From Tectiglobus sp965247245 (GTDB lineage: Bacteria > Pseudomonadota > Alphaproteobacteria > Rhizobiales > Hyphomicrobiaceae), in assembly GCA_965247245.1 (NCBI GenBank), contig CBDFGV010000003.1:992001-1056000 (forward strand): a DNA stretch of 64,000 bases, in the 5' to 3' direction. Both the position numbers and the translations under genes were made by a program. Shown here in pieces: positions 45,825 through 55,446 of the stretch. Under the pieces are notes generated by a model. It made no database searches. It saw only the letters and a program-made list of their open reading frames with translations, and was not told where the DNA came from. Positions within the stretch are counted from its first letter, which is position 1. Every line of letters begins with the position of its first letter.

Positions 45825-46718
45825 ATGACCACCAACAAGCCCTTACTGGGCATTTTTCTGATGCTTGCCTCTACCGCAGTCCTGTCTGCGAAGGACGGCT
45901 TGGCCAAGACGTTCGTCGAGCAGGTCAATCCAGTTCAGATGATCTGGATACAGTTTGTCGGCACGTTCGTCGTCATGAGCCTGATCACCATTCCGCGTCA
46001 TGGCATACGCACCTTCACACCAAAGCCGGTGTTCGGCCAATTCATCCGTGGCGCACTCAATGCCGTTGCCATCGTCGCGCTCTATTGGTCTTTGATCTAT
46101 ATCCCGCTCGCCGACGCAACGGCCATGTTCATGTTCGCACCGACCATCGTGACATTGCTGTCGCCGTTTCTTCTTGGCGAGAGGCTGGGCATCCGCCGTG
46201 CTACCGCCGTTGGTGTTGGTTTTGCCGGCGTCATTGTTATCCTTCGACCCGATCTCAGCGGGGAGACCTTGGGATATTATATCGGACTTCTTTCTGGAAT
46301 CCTGATCGGCCTCTACTTCATCGCTAATCGGAAACTGGCAGGCGCGCAGCCGCCGCTCCTCAACATCACGCACAATGCCCTACTTGGTGGTCTTGCCCTA
46401 ACGCCCTTCTTCCAGTTGTTCTGGACCCCGGTGGATGCTGAGAACTTTCCGAAGCTTGCCGCAATCATCGCGCTGGCCGTGGTCGGCCAAGCCTTGATGA
46501 TATCCGCTTTCATGTTCGCAACCGCCGTCACGCTGGCACCGTTCTCCTATGCCTTCATCGTGTTCGCGACGGCGATCGGATACTTTGTCTTCGGTGATTT
46601 CCCGGATCAGATCACATGGATCGGAATCGCCCTGATTGTTGCATCAGGGCTCTTCATTGCCATTCGCGAAATCCAGCTGGCGGAGATCGAGAAGCGAGCG
46701 AAAGCGGCCGACAGCTAG
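45825..46718 (+). CDS. EamA-family drug/metabolite transporter
   Basis: The 297-residue protein has about ten transmembrane helices in two EamA repeats (about 10-140 and 150-280). The family features are MLASTAVLSAKDGLAK, ALYWSLIYIPLADATAMF with the conserved PxADA segment, and the second repeat LAPFSYAFIVFATAIGYFVFGDFPD. Such transporters export or import small metabolites across the inner membrane. The substrate cannot be assigned. It is divergent from the YtcJ-type hydrolase and converges with the large demethylase gene; a long inverted repeat lies in between. Confidence 0.9.
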   Translation: MTTNKPLLGIFLMLASTAVLSAKDGLAKTFVEQVNPVQMIWIQFVGTFVVMSLITIPRHGIRTFTPKPVFGQFIRGALNAVAIVALYWSLIYIPLADATAMFMFAPTIVTLLSPFLLGERLGIRRATAVGVGFAGVIVILRPDLSGETLGYYIGLLSGILIGLYFIANRKLAGAQPPLLNITHNALLGGLALTPFFQLFWTPVDAENFPKLAAIIALAVVGQALMISAFMFATAVTLAPFSYAFIVFATAIGYFVFGDFPDQITWIGIALIVASGLFIAIREIQLAEIEKRAKAADS

Positions 46719-46768
46719 AGAAAGATCGTTCCAGATCGAATCACTGTTCCAATTGCTCACGCTATCGG

Positions 46769-46823
46769 CTGAAACGTGAATCTTTCTCTACTTCATAAGT
46801 TTAGAGACCGATTCACGTTTCAG
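46769..46823. repeat. Long inverted repeat between converging genes
   Basis: CTGAAACGTGAATC (46769-46782) and GATTCACGTTTCAG (46810-46823) are perfect 14-base arms. A second, inner pair TCTCTA/TAGAGA (46785-46790, 46802-46807) extends the fold. There is no U-tract. It may be a bidirectional terminator or an intergenic palindromic repeat. Confidence 0.75.
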
Positions 46824-46876
46824 ATGGATGCGCCGAGCGCTTACCTCTGAAACGATCGGGCTCTACGAGCCGCACA

Positions 46877-49297
46877 TCAACCGCGCAAGCGTTGCCCCTG
46901 TGGATCAAACGGTGGTTGCTCCAGGAGCTTTGCACGATGCGGCTGCCCGAGGACGGCCACGTCAAATTCACTATCCGCCTCGAGGCACTCGGTTTTGACC
47001 ATGGCAAGCCCGAGGGACTTGCCAAAAGAATGGCCGTAGGTGCCGCTTGTAATCCGACCAGCCGCTTCACCAGCCAATGTAAAGACCGGCTCACCGCCGA
47101 CAGCATCAGCACCATTGACCTCGATCTCAAGCATCACCAGTCTTTCGCGTGGTGCCTTATCAGCGAGTTTGAGATAGGCATCACGCCCTGCAAACTCCGG
47201 CTTGTCGACCTTGATGAGCTTATCCAGCCCCACTTCCTGTGGCCAATACTCTGGTGAGTACTCGCGGCCCCAGCTGCCGTATCCTTTCTCGACACGCAGG
47301 CTCAAGAGCGACCGGCTCCCGACTGGGCGCACTCCGAGATCCTTGCCGGCATCCAGCAGCGCCTCATAGAGTTCCGACTGGCGGTCTTCCTCGGCGTACA
47401 ATTCCCAGCCAAGGTCACCGGTGAAGGACACGCGCAAGGCGAAGACATCAATGCCCGCCAAGGAAATCGCCTTGGAATGGAAGAATGGGAAGGCCTCATT
47501 CGACAGATCAGCGTTCGTTAGTCGTTCCAGCAGTTCGCGCGAACGCGGTCCGGCGACGTTAAATCCGGCCATCGCGTTGGTGCGTGACTCGAAACTGACA
47601 GTATCGGGTCGCGTGACACTATCGAAGATCCGCTTGTGATAACGCTCCGCGATACCCGACCCGAACATCATGAAATGATCATCGCCGCGCTTGGTAATTG
47701 TGAAATCACCGGCGATGCCACCCCGCAGGCTTAACAGTGGCGACAAGCAGGACTTGCCGATGACTGTCGGTACCTTGTTGGCGACGACGCGATCCAACCA
47801 TTCGGCGGCACCGGCACCCTTGATCTCATATTTGGCAAAGTTCGAAACGTCGATGATCCCAACACCGTTGCGCAAACCAAGGCACTCGGCGCCAACCGGC
47901 TCGAACCAACTTTGCCGCTCGAAACCATACTCATCGACTGCATTGCCACCTTCGCCGGCGAACCAGAGCGGATGCTCCCAGCCGTAGCTGAGGCCAAACA
48001 CAGCACCAAGTTCTTTCTGCTTCTCATAAACGGGCCGCGTGCGCACTGGACGACCGGCATCACGCTCTTCGTATGGAAAATGAATCTTGAAGCGATGGCT
48101 GTAGCAATCAAGTGCCCGATCCTTGGCAAATGACTTATCTGCCCAGTCACCGTACCGCGCCATATCCCACGGGAACATGTCGAGCTCGGTCTCACCTTCG
48201 ACGATCCACTCGGCCAACAACTTGCCAAGCCCGCCGGACTGACTGAAGCCGGGAATAATTCCATTGCAGCAGTAGTAGTTCTTGAGCTCCGGAACCGGCC
48301 CAAACAACGCCGCACCATCTGGCGACCAGATCATCGGACCGTTGATGACGCGCTTGATGCCAGCTGTCGCAAGTGCAGGAATGCGTTCGCAGGCCCGCAT
48401 GATGTTCTCTTCAATGCGGCCAAGATCGTCCGGCAACAATTCGTGACCGAAGTCCAGCGGCGTGCCTTCCTCTGCCCAGAACCGTCCATCCTTCTCGTAG
48501 GCCCCAACCAACAAGCCGAGGCCTTCCTGGCGCAGATAATACTCGCCGTCACGATCAGCCACGGATGGTAGGCGTCGATCCAGACCCGCAATCTCCTCGA
48601 TCGTCTCCGTGACAAAATACTGATGTTCCATGGTCATAAGCGGCAGCTCGAAGCCAGCCAACTTCGCAACCTCGCGTCCCCACAGCCCGGCCGCGTTGAC
48701 GACGATGTCCGCACGCAAAGTACCTTTGTCGGTCACCACTTCCCAGGAACCATCCGGTTGAGCGTTAGTTTCCAGGACAGGCGTAAAGCGCTGGATGCTT
48801 GCCCCCATGTTGCGGGCGCCCTGCGCATAGGCATGGGTCACGCCGGACGGATCAACGTTGCCACCGTCAGGCTCAAGCATGACGCAGCGCACGCCCGTGA
48901 AGTCGACCAGCGGATGCATCTCTTTCGCTTCAGCAATCGACAACTCATGAAACTCAAACCCGAAGTAGCGCGCCTTCGCAGCCTGGATCCGCAATTGGTG
49001 CTCACGGTCCTGGGTTTGTGCGAGATAGAGCGAGCCTGGCTGAAACACACCGCAGCCTTGTCCTGTCTCCTCCTCCAGCTCCTTATAGAGCTTCATGGTG
49101 TAGTACTGCAGCTTGGTGATGTTGTTGTTATCGTGCAGACCATGCAGGCCGGCCGCAGCGTGCCATGTCGACCCTGACGTCAACTCATCACGCTCGAAGA
49201 GAACCAGATCTTTCCACCCCAATTTGGCGAGATGATAAAGAATACTGCACCCGATCAGCCCACCGCCGATCACAACTACTCTGGCATGCGTTTCCAT
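46877..49297 (-). CDS. Dimethylglycine dehydrogenase/GcvT-type FAD enzyme
   Basis: The 806-residue protein joins an N-terminal DAO-type FAD domain (GGGLIGCSILYHLAK) to a C-terminal GcvT-like tetrahydrofolate domain. The LTSGSTWHAAAG segment carries the His used for covalent FAD in dimethylglycine dehydrogenases. GcvT features include FNVAGPRSRELLERLT and FTGDLGWELY. Such enzymes oxidatively demethylate N-methylated amino acids, passing the carbon unit to folate. It lies 51 bases after an MttB-family methyltransferase gene on the same strand, and a paralog is at 53011-55446. Substrate is probably a dimethyl- or monomethyl-amine acid. Confidence 0.92.
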   Translation of the reverse strand: METHARVVVIGGGLIGCSILYHLAKLGWKDLVLFERDELTSGSTWHAAAGLHGLHDNNNITKLQYYTMKLYKELEEETGQGCGVFQPGSLYLAQTQDREHQLRIQAAKARYFGFEFHELSIAEAKEMHPLVDFTGVRCVMLEPDGGNVDPSGVTHAYAQGARNMGASIQRFTPVLETNAQPDGSWEVVTDKGTLRADIVVNAAGLWGREVAKLAGFELPLMTMEHQYFVTETIEEIAGLDRRLPSVADRDGEYYLRQEGLGLLVGAYEKDGRFWAEEGTPLDFGHELLPDDLGRIEENIMRACERIPALATAGIKRVINGPMIWSPDGAALFGPVPELKNYYCCNGIIPGFSQSGGLGKLLAEWIVEGETELDMFPWDMARYGDWADKSFAKDRALDCYSHRFKIHFPYEERDAGRPVRTRPVYEKQKELGAVFGLSYGWEHPLWFAGEGGNAVDEYGFERQSWFEPVGAECLGLRNGVGIIDVSNFAKYEIKGAGAAEWLDRVVANKVPTVIGKSCLSPLLSLRGGIAGDFTITKRGDDHFMMFGSGIAERYHKRIFDSVTRPDTVSFESRTNAMAGFNVAGPRSRELLERLTNADLSNEAFPFFHSKAISLAGIDVFALRVSFTGDLGWELYAEEDRQSELYEALLDAGKDLGVRPVGSRSLLSLRVEKGYGSWGREYSPEYWPQEVGLDKLIKVDKPEFAGRDAYLKLADKAPRERLVMLEIEVNGADAVGGEPVFTLAGEAAGRITSGTYGHSFGKSLGLAMVKTECLEADSEFDVAVLGQPHRAKLLEQPPFDPQGQRLRG

Positions 49298-49348
49298 GAC
49301 GTCCCTTCGCGCAAATTATTGGCTTGATCTTATTCGACCGCGACCGCC

Positions 49349-50908
49349 CTACGGCTCACCAGTTCCGATCTCTACTGTTCGCCGAGCGACATGGGCATCC
49401 AGTTCCTCCTGAATTGCCGGATCCAGATGAGGTTGTTCATATTCCTTGAGTGCCTGCTGCCAGATGCCTGTCGCACGCTGCGTCGCATCCTGCGCTCCAG
49501 CCATCTCCCAGGCTTCAGAGTTCTGCCACGACGAAACAAGAGGTTGATAGAACGCTGTTTCATATCGTTCCATTGTATGCGGTTCACCGAAGAAGTGACC
49601 ACCGGTTGGCACATTCGCCATCGCCTCGAATGCGAGCTCATCTTCATCAACCTTGATGGGTTCCAAAAACTCCATCATGTGCTGCAGCATCTCAACATCG
49701 AGAACAAGCTTTTCAAAAGACGACGTGAGACCACCTTCAAGCCAACCAGCCGCGTGATAGTGCAGATTGGTATGACCCAGCACACACGCCCACAGCGCCA
49801 TCTCCGTCTCGTAAGCTGATTGCGCATCCGCACAGTTGGAAGCATTCGTCGGTGAGGCGCGATACGGTAAGTTGTAGAGGCGCGCCAGTTGTCCGCTGGC
49901 GATATTGGCCTTGGTGTTTTCCGGCGTGCCAAACGCTGGTGCACCGGATCGCAGATCAACATTTGACGTATAAGCGCCGTAGATCACGGGCGAGCCTGGA
50001 TTGGTCAGCTGGGTCAGCGCAATCCCAAACAAAGCTTCGGCATTCTGCTGCGTAAGACCGGCAGCCAGCGTGACCGGCGTCATCGCACCCATTAATGTGA
50101 ACGGTGTCACGACTGCGACCTGCCCGTACTCGGACATCGCCATCAGCCCTTCGGCCATCGCATCGTCGAACTTACGCGGACTATTGACTGAGATAATAGT
50201 GGCAACGCCAGGTTCGGACTTCATCTCTTCGATGGACTTGCCACGACTGATGGCCATCATCTGAACGCCGTCGAGAGCGCGGCCACGCCCAATCGCCGAA
50301 CAGTGAAAACAAAGGTCCGACAATTCGATGTTGGCGCGATAGGTGTCCATGTGGCGGGTATTCGCCGGCAGCTCAACAGGCGCCACGACTTGGTTGCCAA
50401 TCATGTGGATGGCATTGAAGTAATGTGCGAGGCGGGTGAAGTTCCGGTAGTCCTCGAGGTTGCCTGTCCGTCGGCCATTGACACAATCATGAACATTGGG
50501 CGGCCCTGCAACCAGACCGAACGCCATATTGTTTCCGCCCATCACGAGCTGCTTCTCGGCATTGCGCGATGTCAACGTGAAACTCGATGGCGCCTTGCGA
50601 ACGGCCTCCATGATCAGTTCACGGTCGGCCTTTACAAGCCCGGTACTATCGTCGACATCAGCACCTGCTGCACGAAACAGATCTCTTGCCCGCGAGCTCA
50701 TCAATTCGATGCCAAGTTCTTCGATCACACGCAGCGACGTCTCGTGGATCGCATTCAATTGGTCTTCGCTGAGAACCGCCATCGGCGGATAGGGGTTCTT
50801 GACCTGGCGCCATGGTAACTGGGGCAACTTCTGACTGGATTGCTGGCGATCCCTGGGCGACTTCCCCCTCCGGCGTCTCGGCGCAGCCGTTGAAGTTTCT
50901 GCAGACAT
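49349..50908 (-). CDS. MttB-family methyltransferase without pyrrolysine
   Basis: The 519-residue protein belongs to the trimethylamine methyltransferase (MttB) family. It is read through without an amber codon, so unlike archaeal MttB it lacks pyrrolysine and resembles MtgB-like glycine betaine or related quaternary amine methyltransferases. Typical stretches include LVAGPPNVHDCVNGRRTGNL, AGLTQQNAEALFGIALTQL and GSPVIYGAYTSNVDLRSG. Its basic N-terminus (APRRRRGKSPRDRQ) may be a disordered tail. The usual partner, a corrinoid protein, is not nearby. A DMGDH-type gene follows on the same strand, and a GlxA-type regulator is divergent upstream. It starts demethylation of a quaternary amine. Confidence 0.87.
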   Translation of the reverse strand: MSAETSTAAPRRRRGKSPRDRQQSSQKLPQLPWRQVKNPYPPMAVLSEDQLNAIHETSLRVIEELGIELMSSRARDLFRAAGADVDDSTGLVKADRELIMEAVRKAPSSFTLTSRNAEKQLVMGGNNMAFGLVAGPPNVHDCVNGRRTGNLEDYRNFTRLAHYFNAIHMIGNQVVAPVELPANTRHMDTYRANIELSDLCFHCSAIGRGRALDGVQMMAISRGKSIEEMKSEPGVATIISVNSPRKFDDAMAEGLMAMSEYGQVAVVTPFTLMGAMTPVTLAAGLTQQNAEALFGIALTQLTNPGSPVIYGAYTSNVDLRSGAPAFGTPENTKANIASGQLARLYNLPYRASPTNASNCADAQSAYETEMALWACVLGHTNLHYHAAGWLEGGLTSSFEKLVLDVEMLQHMMEFLEPIKVDEDELAFEAMANVPTGGHFFGEPHTMERYETAFYQPLVSSWQNSEAWEMAGAQDATQRATGIWQQALKEYEQPHLDPAIQEELDAHVARRTVEIGTGEP

Positions 50909-51326
50909 AGACTTTCCAATCATAGTGCGGACATTCAGCTCGCTCGGAATTCAGGCGTGCATTTAAGGGCACTGAGCCCCCGGATCGCAAGACATGAATA
51001 ACGACGGACATCGCTCGCAGATGGAGGAATTAGCAAGCCTGAACCTGCCGCCAGCAATGATACGTCCGGATCGCCCCATGCCCCTAACCCGATGGCTCAG
51101 AACCGATTATTGAACGGCAGATCGAGCATAAAGTCGCTGCAATTCAGACGCCGTTTACCGGATTTCGGACATCCTCCAGCTCCCCTTGAGAACCCAAAGG
51201 CAGCCTCAGTCCCCGGCCGCGCAGCCCGAATGCAGACGACCATCCCCAGAGAACGAGGGATGAACGCTACATAATCGATTGTGCAAAGGGACTTGCCATG
51301 ACTTTCACGCGCCATATCATTTGCAA
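50909..51326. other. Divergent regulatory region with decayed repeat
   Basis: This 418-base region separates the MttB-type gene from the GlxA-type regulator gene and should hold their promoters and the regulator's operator. No small gene was recognised. Bases about 51209-51262 resemble, weakly, the palindromic units of the 20.7-21.4 kb repeat (CCCCGGC and CAGACGACCATCC segments), so a degenerate REP remnant is likely. Confidence 0.4.
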
Positions 51327-52316
51327 ATGGAGAGCAACCCCAGAACCGGAACCCCCTGCCCATCCGACGCGCCAACCAGACGCTTCGGATTTCTTTTGAC
51401 GCCGGGTTTCGCGCCACTGGGCTTCTTCGCCGCCCTCGAAGTCTTACGAACAGCCAACCGGTTCCTCAACCAGGCCTTTTACGGCTGGCAGGTCTACTCA
51501 ACAGATGGCACCCCCGTGAGGGCGTCAAACGGCGTGTCGGTTATTGCTGACCAGTCCATCACGGGGGCTGAAAATCTGGACAGCCTGTTTGTTTGTGCCG
51601 GTTTCGAACCAGAAAAGTCAGCCGATGCCAAAACTCTGGCGTGGCTGCACCGCCTTTATCGCTACGGTGTCGGGCTAGGTGCCATCAGCACTGGAACATG
51701 CATACTGGCAAGAGCAGGCGTTATCGAAGACAGAAAATGCACAGTTCATTTCGATCAGGCAGCCTCGTTACGAGAAGAGTTTCCCGAGCTCGAACTCGTC
51801 GACGGCGTCTTTGAAAACGATCGTGGTTTGGCCACTTGCGCCGGAGGGACATCAGCGATCGACCTGTTTGTCCATATTGTCTCGAAGGATCATGGCGAGC
51901 AGATCGCCTCCGGTATCGCCCATCAATTTTTGCAGGATCGGGTGCGCAATGCACAGGAGGTCCAGAGCAAGTCCAAACATCTTGCGGTGCGTGTGAAGTC
52001 AGAGCGGCTCTTCAACGCCATGAAACTCATGGAGCAAAACATTGAAGAACCACTGTCCTCACTTGAGATCGCTGAAGCCGTGAGGCTGAGCGAGCGCCAG
52101 CTTCAGCGGTTGTTCCGCGAACACACAGGCCGAACGACAAACGACTACTACGTCAATCTGCGCTTGCAACACAGTCAACTCCTGCTTCTGCAGACCTCCA
52201 TGCCGATTGTGCAAATTGCACTAGCCTCTGGCTTTGCCACACCGTCGCATTTCTCAAAACGCTATCGCGATCGGTTCGGCTATTCGCCACGTCTGGAGCG
52301 CAAGCGAGCGCTTTAG
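51327..52316 (+). CDS. GlxA-family AraC-type transcriptional regulator
   Basis: The 329-residue protein has an N-terminal class I glutamine amidotransferase-like (DJ-1/PfpI) domain, with FGFLLTPGFAPLGFFAALE and GAISTGTCILARAG, and a C-terminal AraC double helix-turn-helix. The latter covers LEIAEAVRLSERQLQRLFR and QIALASGFATPSHFSKRYRD. This architecture is shared by GbdR and CdhR, activators of glycine betaine and carnitine breakdown. It is divergent from the MttB and DMGDH-type operon and upstream of another DMGDH-type operon, so it probably controls both. The inducer is not known. The ATG was preferred over an in-frame TTG 48 bases earlier. Confidence 0.9.
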   Translation: MESNPRTGTPCPSDAPTRRFGFLLTPGFAPLGFFAALEVLRTANRFLNQAFYGWQVYSTDGTPVRASNGVSVIADQSITGAENLDSLFVCAGFEPEKSADAKTLAWLHRLYRYGVGLGAISTGTCILARAGVIEDRKCTVHFDQAASLREEFPELELVDGVFENDRGLATCAGGTSAIDLFVHIVSKDHGEQIASGIAHQFLQDRVRNAQEVQSKSKHLAVRVKSERLFNAMKLMEQNIEEPLSSLEIAEAVRLSERQLQRLFREHTGRTTNDYYVNLRLQHSQLLLLQTSMPIVQIALASGFATPSHFSKRYRDRFGYSPRLERKRAL

Positions 52317-52437
52317 CAAACGGACCAACGCGGACGGTCTTGCAGCTGACGGCCAAGCCTCACCGAGATCCGCGGCCGACCGAGATTGGTTCTCGGCCCG
52401 CCGCCATAGCCACTGCCGCCAAACCAATCTAGCGAGG

Positions 52438-52818
52438 TTACAGTTCGCCTTTTTCTTCCAGGACCTTGCGCGCCACGCGAAAACACTCAAGCGCCTGCGG
52501 TACACCACAATAGATGCCAACCACGTGGATGATCGCACGGATCTCCTCCTTGGTCACACCGTTGGTTAATGCCCCGCGGCAATGTGTTTCCCACTCCGTC
52601 ATTTTGCCAAGCGCCCCGATCATCGCGAGGTTCATCATCGACCGCGTCTTCACGTCGATCGTCTCGTCACCCCAACCGAACCCCCAGCACCAACCTGTCA
52701 TCGCCTCCTGGAACGGACGCGTAAAGTCATCCGCCGCCGCAAGGTTCTTTTCAACATACTCGGCCCCGAGGGTGGCTTTGCGCTTGGCCAGGCCGACTTC
52801 GAAATCATTGGTGGACAT
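52438..52818 (-). CDS. Carboxymuconolactone decarboxylase-family protein
   Basis: The 126-residue protein is of the CMD family. It has the helical core FGWGDETIDVKTRSMMNLAMIGALGK and ALTNGVTKEEIRAIIHVVGIYCGVPQALECFR with the conserved His. It lacks the CxxC seen in AhpD-type peroxidase partners, so it resembles 4-carboxymuconolactone decarboxylase or a related small isomerase. The ATG has GAGGAG nine bases upstream. It lies between the GlxA-type regulator and the second DMGDH-type gene, on the opposite strand to both. Its part in the cluster is unclear. Confidence 0.85.
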   Translation of the reverse strand: MSTNDFEVGLAKRKATLGAEYVEKNLAAADDFTRPFQEAMTGWCWGFGWGDETIDVKTRSMMNLAMIGALGKMTEWETHCRGALTNGVTKEEIRAIIHVVGIYCGVPQALECFRVARKVLEEKGEL

Positions 52819-53010
52819 AACTGCTCCTCTTGCTTGCAAGTCTGATAGTGGATTTGCGGTGTCTGTCGCTCACCGCCAAAAGCTCGTCGGATCGTCAGGA
52901 TCATGGTTCCAAATACAAATGCAATAAGAAACCTCAGAACAGATTCGATATTTCGGTCAGCAGAACACTGAGAAGAAGCACAGGCTTCACGGCCAGGGAG
53001 ATTTCGTCGA

Positions 53011-55446
53011 ATGGTCCCATCAACGGCAAAGGTTGTCATCGTCGGCGGCGGTGTCATGGGCTGCGGACTTGCCTATCATCTGGCCCATGAAGGCTGGAGC
53101 GATGTCGTCCTGCTTGAAAAGGCGGAGCTGACATCCGGTTCAACCTGGCACGCAGCCGGTCAGATCACGCATTCCACATCCAGCTTCGGCCTTGGCAAGT
53201 GCGTCGATTACAATATCGGCCTCTACTCCGGCGAGCTTGAAAAGGAGACCGGCCAGTCTGTGACCTGGCACGGTTGCGGCTCATTTCGTCTTGCTTACAC
53301 CGAGGATGAGCTCGACTGGCTCCGTCAAACGATGAGCGTCGGCGCGGCACTTGGATTTCCTATGGAGATCGTCAAGCCCGAGCGCATCCGCGAGCTGCAC
53401 CCATTCTATAACCTCGACGGAGTTCTCGGCGCCCTCCACACGACCGAAGATGGTCACGTTGACCCCTCCGGCGTCACACAGGCGTTGGCGACAGGCGCAC
53501 GCCAGCTCGGCGCCAAGATCATCCGCCGCTGTCGCGCCACCGACATCAAGGTACAGCCCAACGGCGAATGGAAAGTCTCGACCGAACAGGGCGACATAAT
53601 ATGTGAGCATGTCGTCAATGCCGGCGGCACCTACGCCCGCCAGATGGGAGAATGGTCCGGCCTGCAGTTACCGATGACCTCGATGACCCACCATTATCTG
53701 GTCACCGACACGGTTCCGGAGTTCCTCGAACTCGACACCGAACTTCCTGTCATCCGCGATGATAAACTCGTCTCGGGCTACATCCGCATGGAACAGAAAT
53801 CCGGTCTCATCGGCATTTACGAGAAGACTAATCCGAATGCCGTTTGGATTGATGAGTGCCCATGGGACGCGGAGAACGAGCTCTTCGAAGCAGACTATGA
53901 TCGGATCATGCCATGGCTGGAAAACGCCATGGACCGCATGCCCATCTTCGGCGAATTAGGCATCAAGCGGGAAGTTCACGGCGCGATTTCTCATCCGCCC
54001 GACGGCAACCCGATGATCGGACCGGCTCCTGGCGCATCAAACTACTGGTGTTGCTGCGGCACGCAGATCGGCATTGGCTGGGGCCCTGGTCTCACACGTG
54101 AACTGGCCCGCTGGATGGTTCACGGTGCCGCCGACATTTCCATGCGCGAGTTCGATCCGCGCCGCTTCGGTGATTATGCTGAGAAAGATTGGCAGGTCGT
54201 CAAGGCCAAGGAAGACTATTGCCTGCGCCACGAGATTCCGTTTCCGCACTTTAACCGGCTCGACGGTCGGCCGATCAAGCCCAGCCCTCTCTACGAACGC
54301 CTTAAGGAAAAAGGCGCTGTCTATGAAGAGGTTTACGGCCACGAACGTCCTCGCTGGTTCGCTCGCGACGGCGTTGCGCAGGAGGATCACTATTCATTCC
54401 GCCGTACCATCGTCCACGATATGGTCGCAGCAGAAATCAAAGCAGTCCGCGAAAATGTCGGCATCATGGATATCTCCGCCTTCTCCAAGATCGAGGTCGC
54501 GGGTGATGACGCCGAGATGTTTCTGGACCGCTTGGTCGCCAATCGATTGCCCAAAAAGGTTGGTGGCATTGCATTGACGCACCTGCTCAATCGCCGCGGA
54601 CGCATCGAAATCGAGTTGACCGTCGTCCGGATCGCCGAGAACCGGTTCTATCTCGTATGTGCAGCCTTCTTCGAACAGCGCCTCATCGATCACCTGGAAG
54701 CGCACCGCAGTGGTGAAACTGCCGAAGTGATCAACCGTTCTACGGGCTGGGCCGCCATCGCACTACAAGGTCCGAACTCACGCGACGTTCTTGCAGCAAA
54801 CACGGATGCGAAACTTGATAATGCGAGTTTCCGCTGGCTGTCGTCGCAATTAATCACGATCGCCGGCCACGAAATGTTGGCGATGCGCATGTCCTACGCC
54901 GGCGAACTCGGCTGGGAGATCCATGGCCCCAGCGAACACATGCTGGCAGTTTATGATGCACTTTGGTCCACAGGTGAAGCCCACGGGATCGCCGACTATG
55001 GCTCTTTTGCCATGAACGGCATGCGCATGGAGAAGGCCTTCAAGGGCGCCGGGGAATTGACCAACGAAGTCACGCTGCCGGAAGCCGACGTCATGCGCTT
55101 CGTCAAACTCGACAAAGGCGCGTTTCTTGGCAAGGAGCAAACGCAGACCAGTGTGGATGGCAAACTGCCCTGGATTTGCGCCTACCTGTCCATCGATGCT
55201 GATGGTGACGTTGACGGGAACGGCTCGGAAGCCGTGCTCCTGAATGGCCAGTCGGTGGGTCTAACAAGTTCCGTTGCCTATGGTCATACCGTCGGAAGCA
55301 TCCTCGCATTTGCCTATGTCAAACCCGAGGTCGCAGTTCCAGGCACCGAGGTCGAAGTCGTCCTCCTCGGCGAGCCGCGCAAAGCCCGCATCCTGGGTGA
55401 AGCAGCTTACGACCCGGAAAACATCAAGCCAAGAACGGATGCGTAA
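53011..55446 (+). CDS. Dimethylglycine dehydrogenase/GcvT-type FAD enzyme (second copy)
   Basis: The 811-residue protein has the same plan as the gene at 46877-49297: an N-terminal FAD motif (VVIVGGGVMGCGLAYHLA), the covalent-FAD His in LTSGSTWHAAGQ, and a C-terminal GcvT-like folate domain (SYAGELGWEIHGPSEHM, PNSRDVLAAN). The two are clearly diverged, so they probably act on different N-methylated substrates or successive demethylation steps. It has AGGGAG ten bases upstream of the ATG. Its stop overlaps the start of the MDR dehydrogenase gene (TAATG), so they are translated together. Confidence 0.92.
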   Translation: MVPSTAKVVIVGGGVMGCGLAYHLAHEGWSDVVLLEKAELTSGSTWHAAGQITHSTSSFGLGKCVDYNIGLYSGELEKETGQSVTWHGCGSFRLAYTEDELDWLRQTMSVGAALGFPMEIVKPERIRELHPFYNLDGVLGALHTTEDGHVDPSGVTQALATGARQLGAKIIRRCRATDIKVQPNGEWKVSTEQGDIICEHVVNAGGTYARQMGEWSGLQLPMTSMTHHYLVTDTVPEFLELDTELPVIRDDKLVSGYIRMEQKSGLIGIYEKTNPNAVWIDECPWDAENELFEADYDRIMPWLENAMDRMPIFGELGIKREVHGAISHPPDGNPMIGPAPGASNYWCCCGTQIGIGWGPGLTRELARWMVHGAADISMREFDPRRFGDYAEKDWQVVKAKEDYCLRHEIPFPHFNRLDGRPIKPSPLYERLKEKGAVYEEVYGHERPRWFARDGVAQEDHYSFRRTIVHDMVAAEIKAVRENVGIMDISAFSKIEVAGDDAEMFLDRLVANRLPKKVGGIALTHLLNRRGRIEIELTVVRIAENRFYLVCAAFFEQRLIDHLEAHRSGETAEVINRSTGWAAIALQGPNSRDVLAANTDAKLDNASFRWLSSQLITIAGHEMLAMRMSYAGELGWEIHGPSEHMLAVYDALWSTGEAHGIADYGSFAMNGMRMEKAFKGAGELTNEVTLPEADVMRFVKLDKGAFLGKEQTQTSVDGKLPWICAYLSIDADGDVDGNGSEAVLLNGQSVGLTSSVAYGHTVGSILAFAYVKPEVAVPGTEVEVVLLGEPRKARILGEAAYDPENIKPRTDA

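Noticed and set aside
49349..50908. Possible pyrrolysine in the MttB-family gene
   Set aside because: No in-frame TAG occurs and the protein is full-length, so it belongs to the non-pyrrolysine branch.
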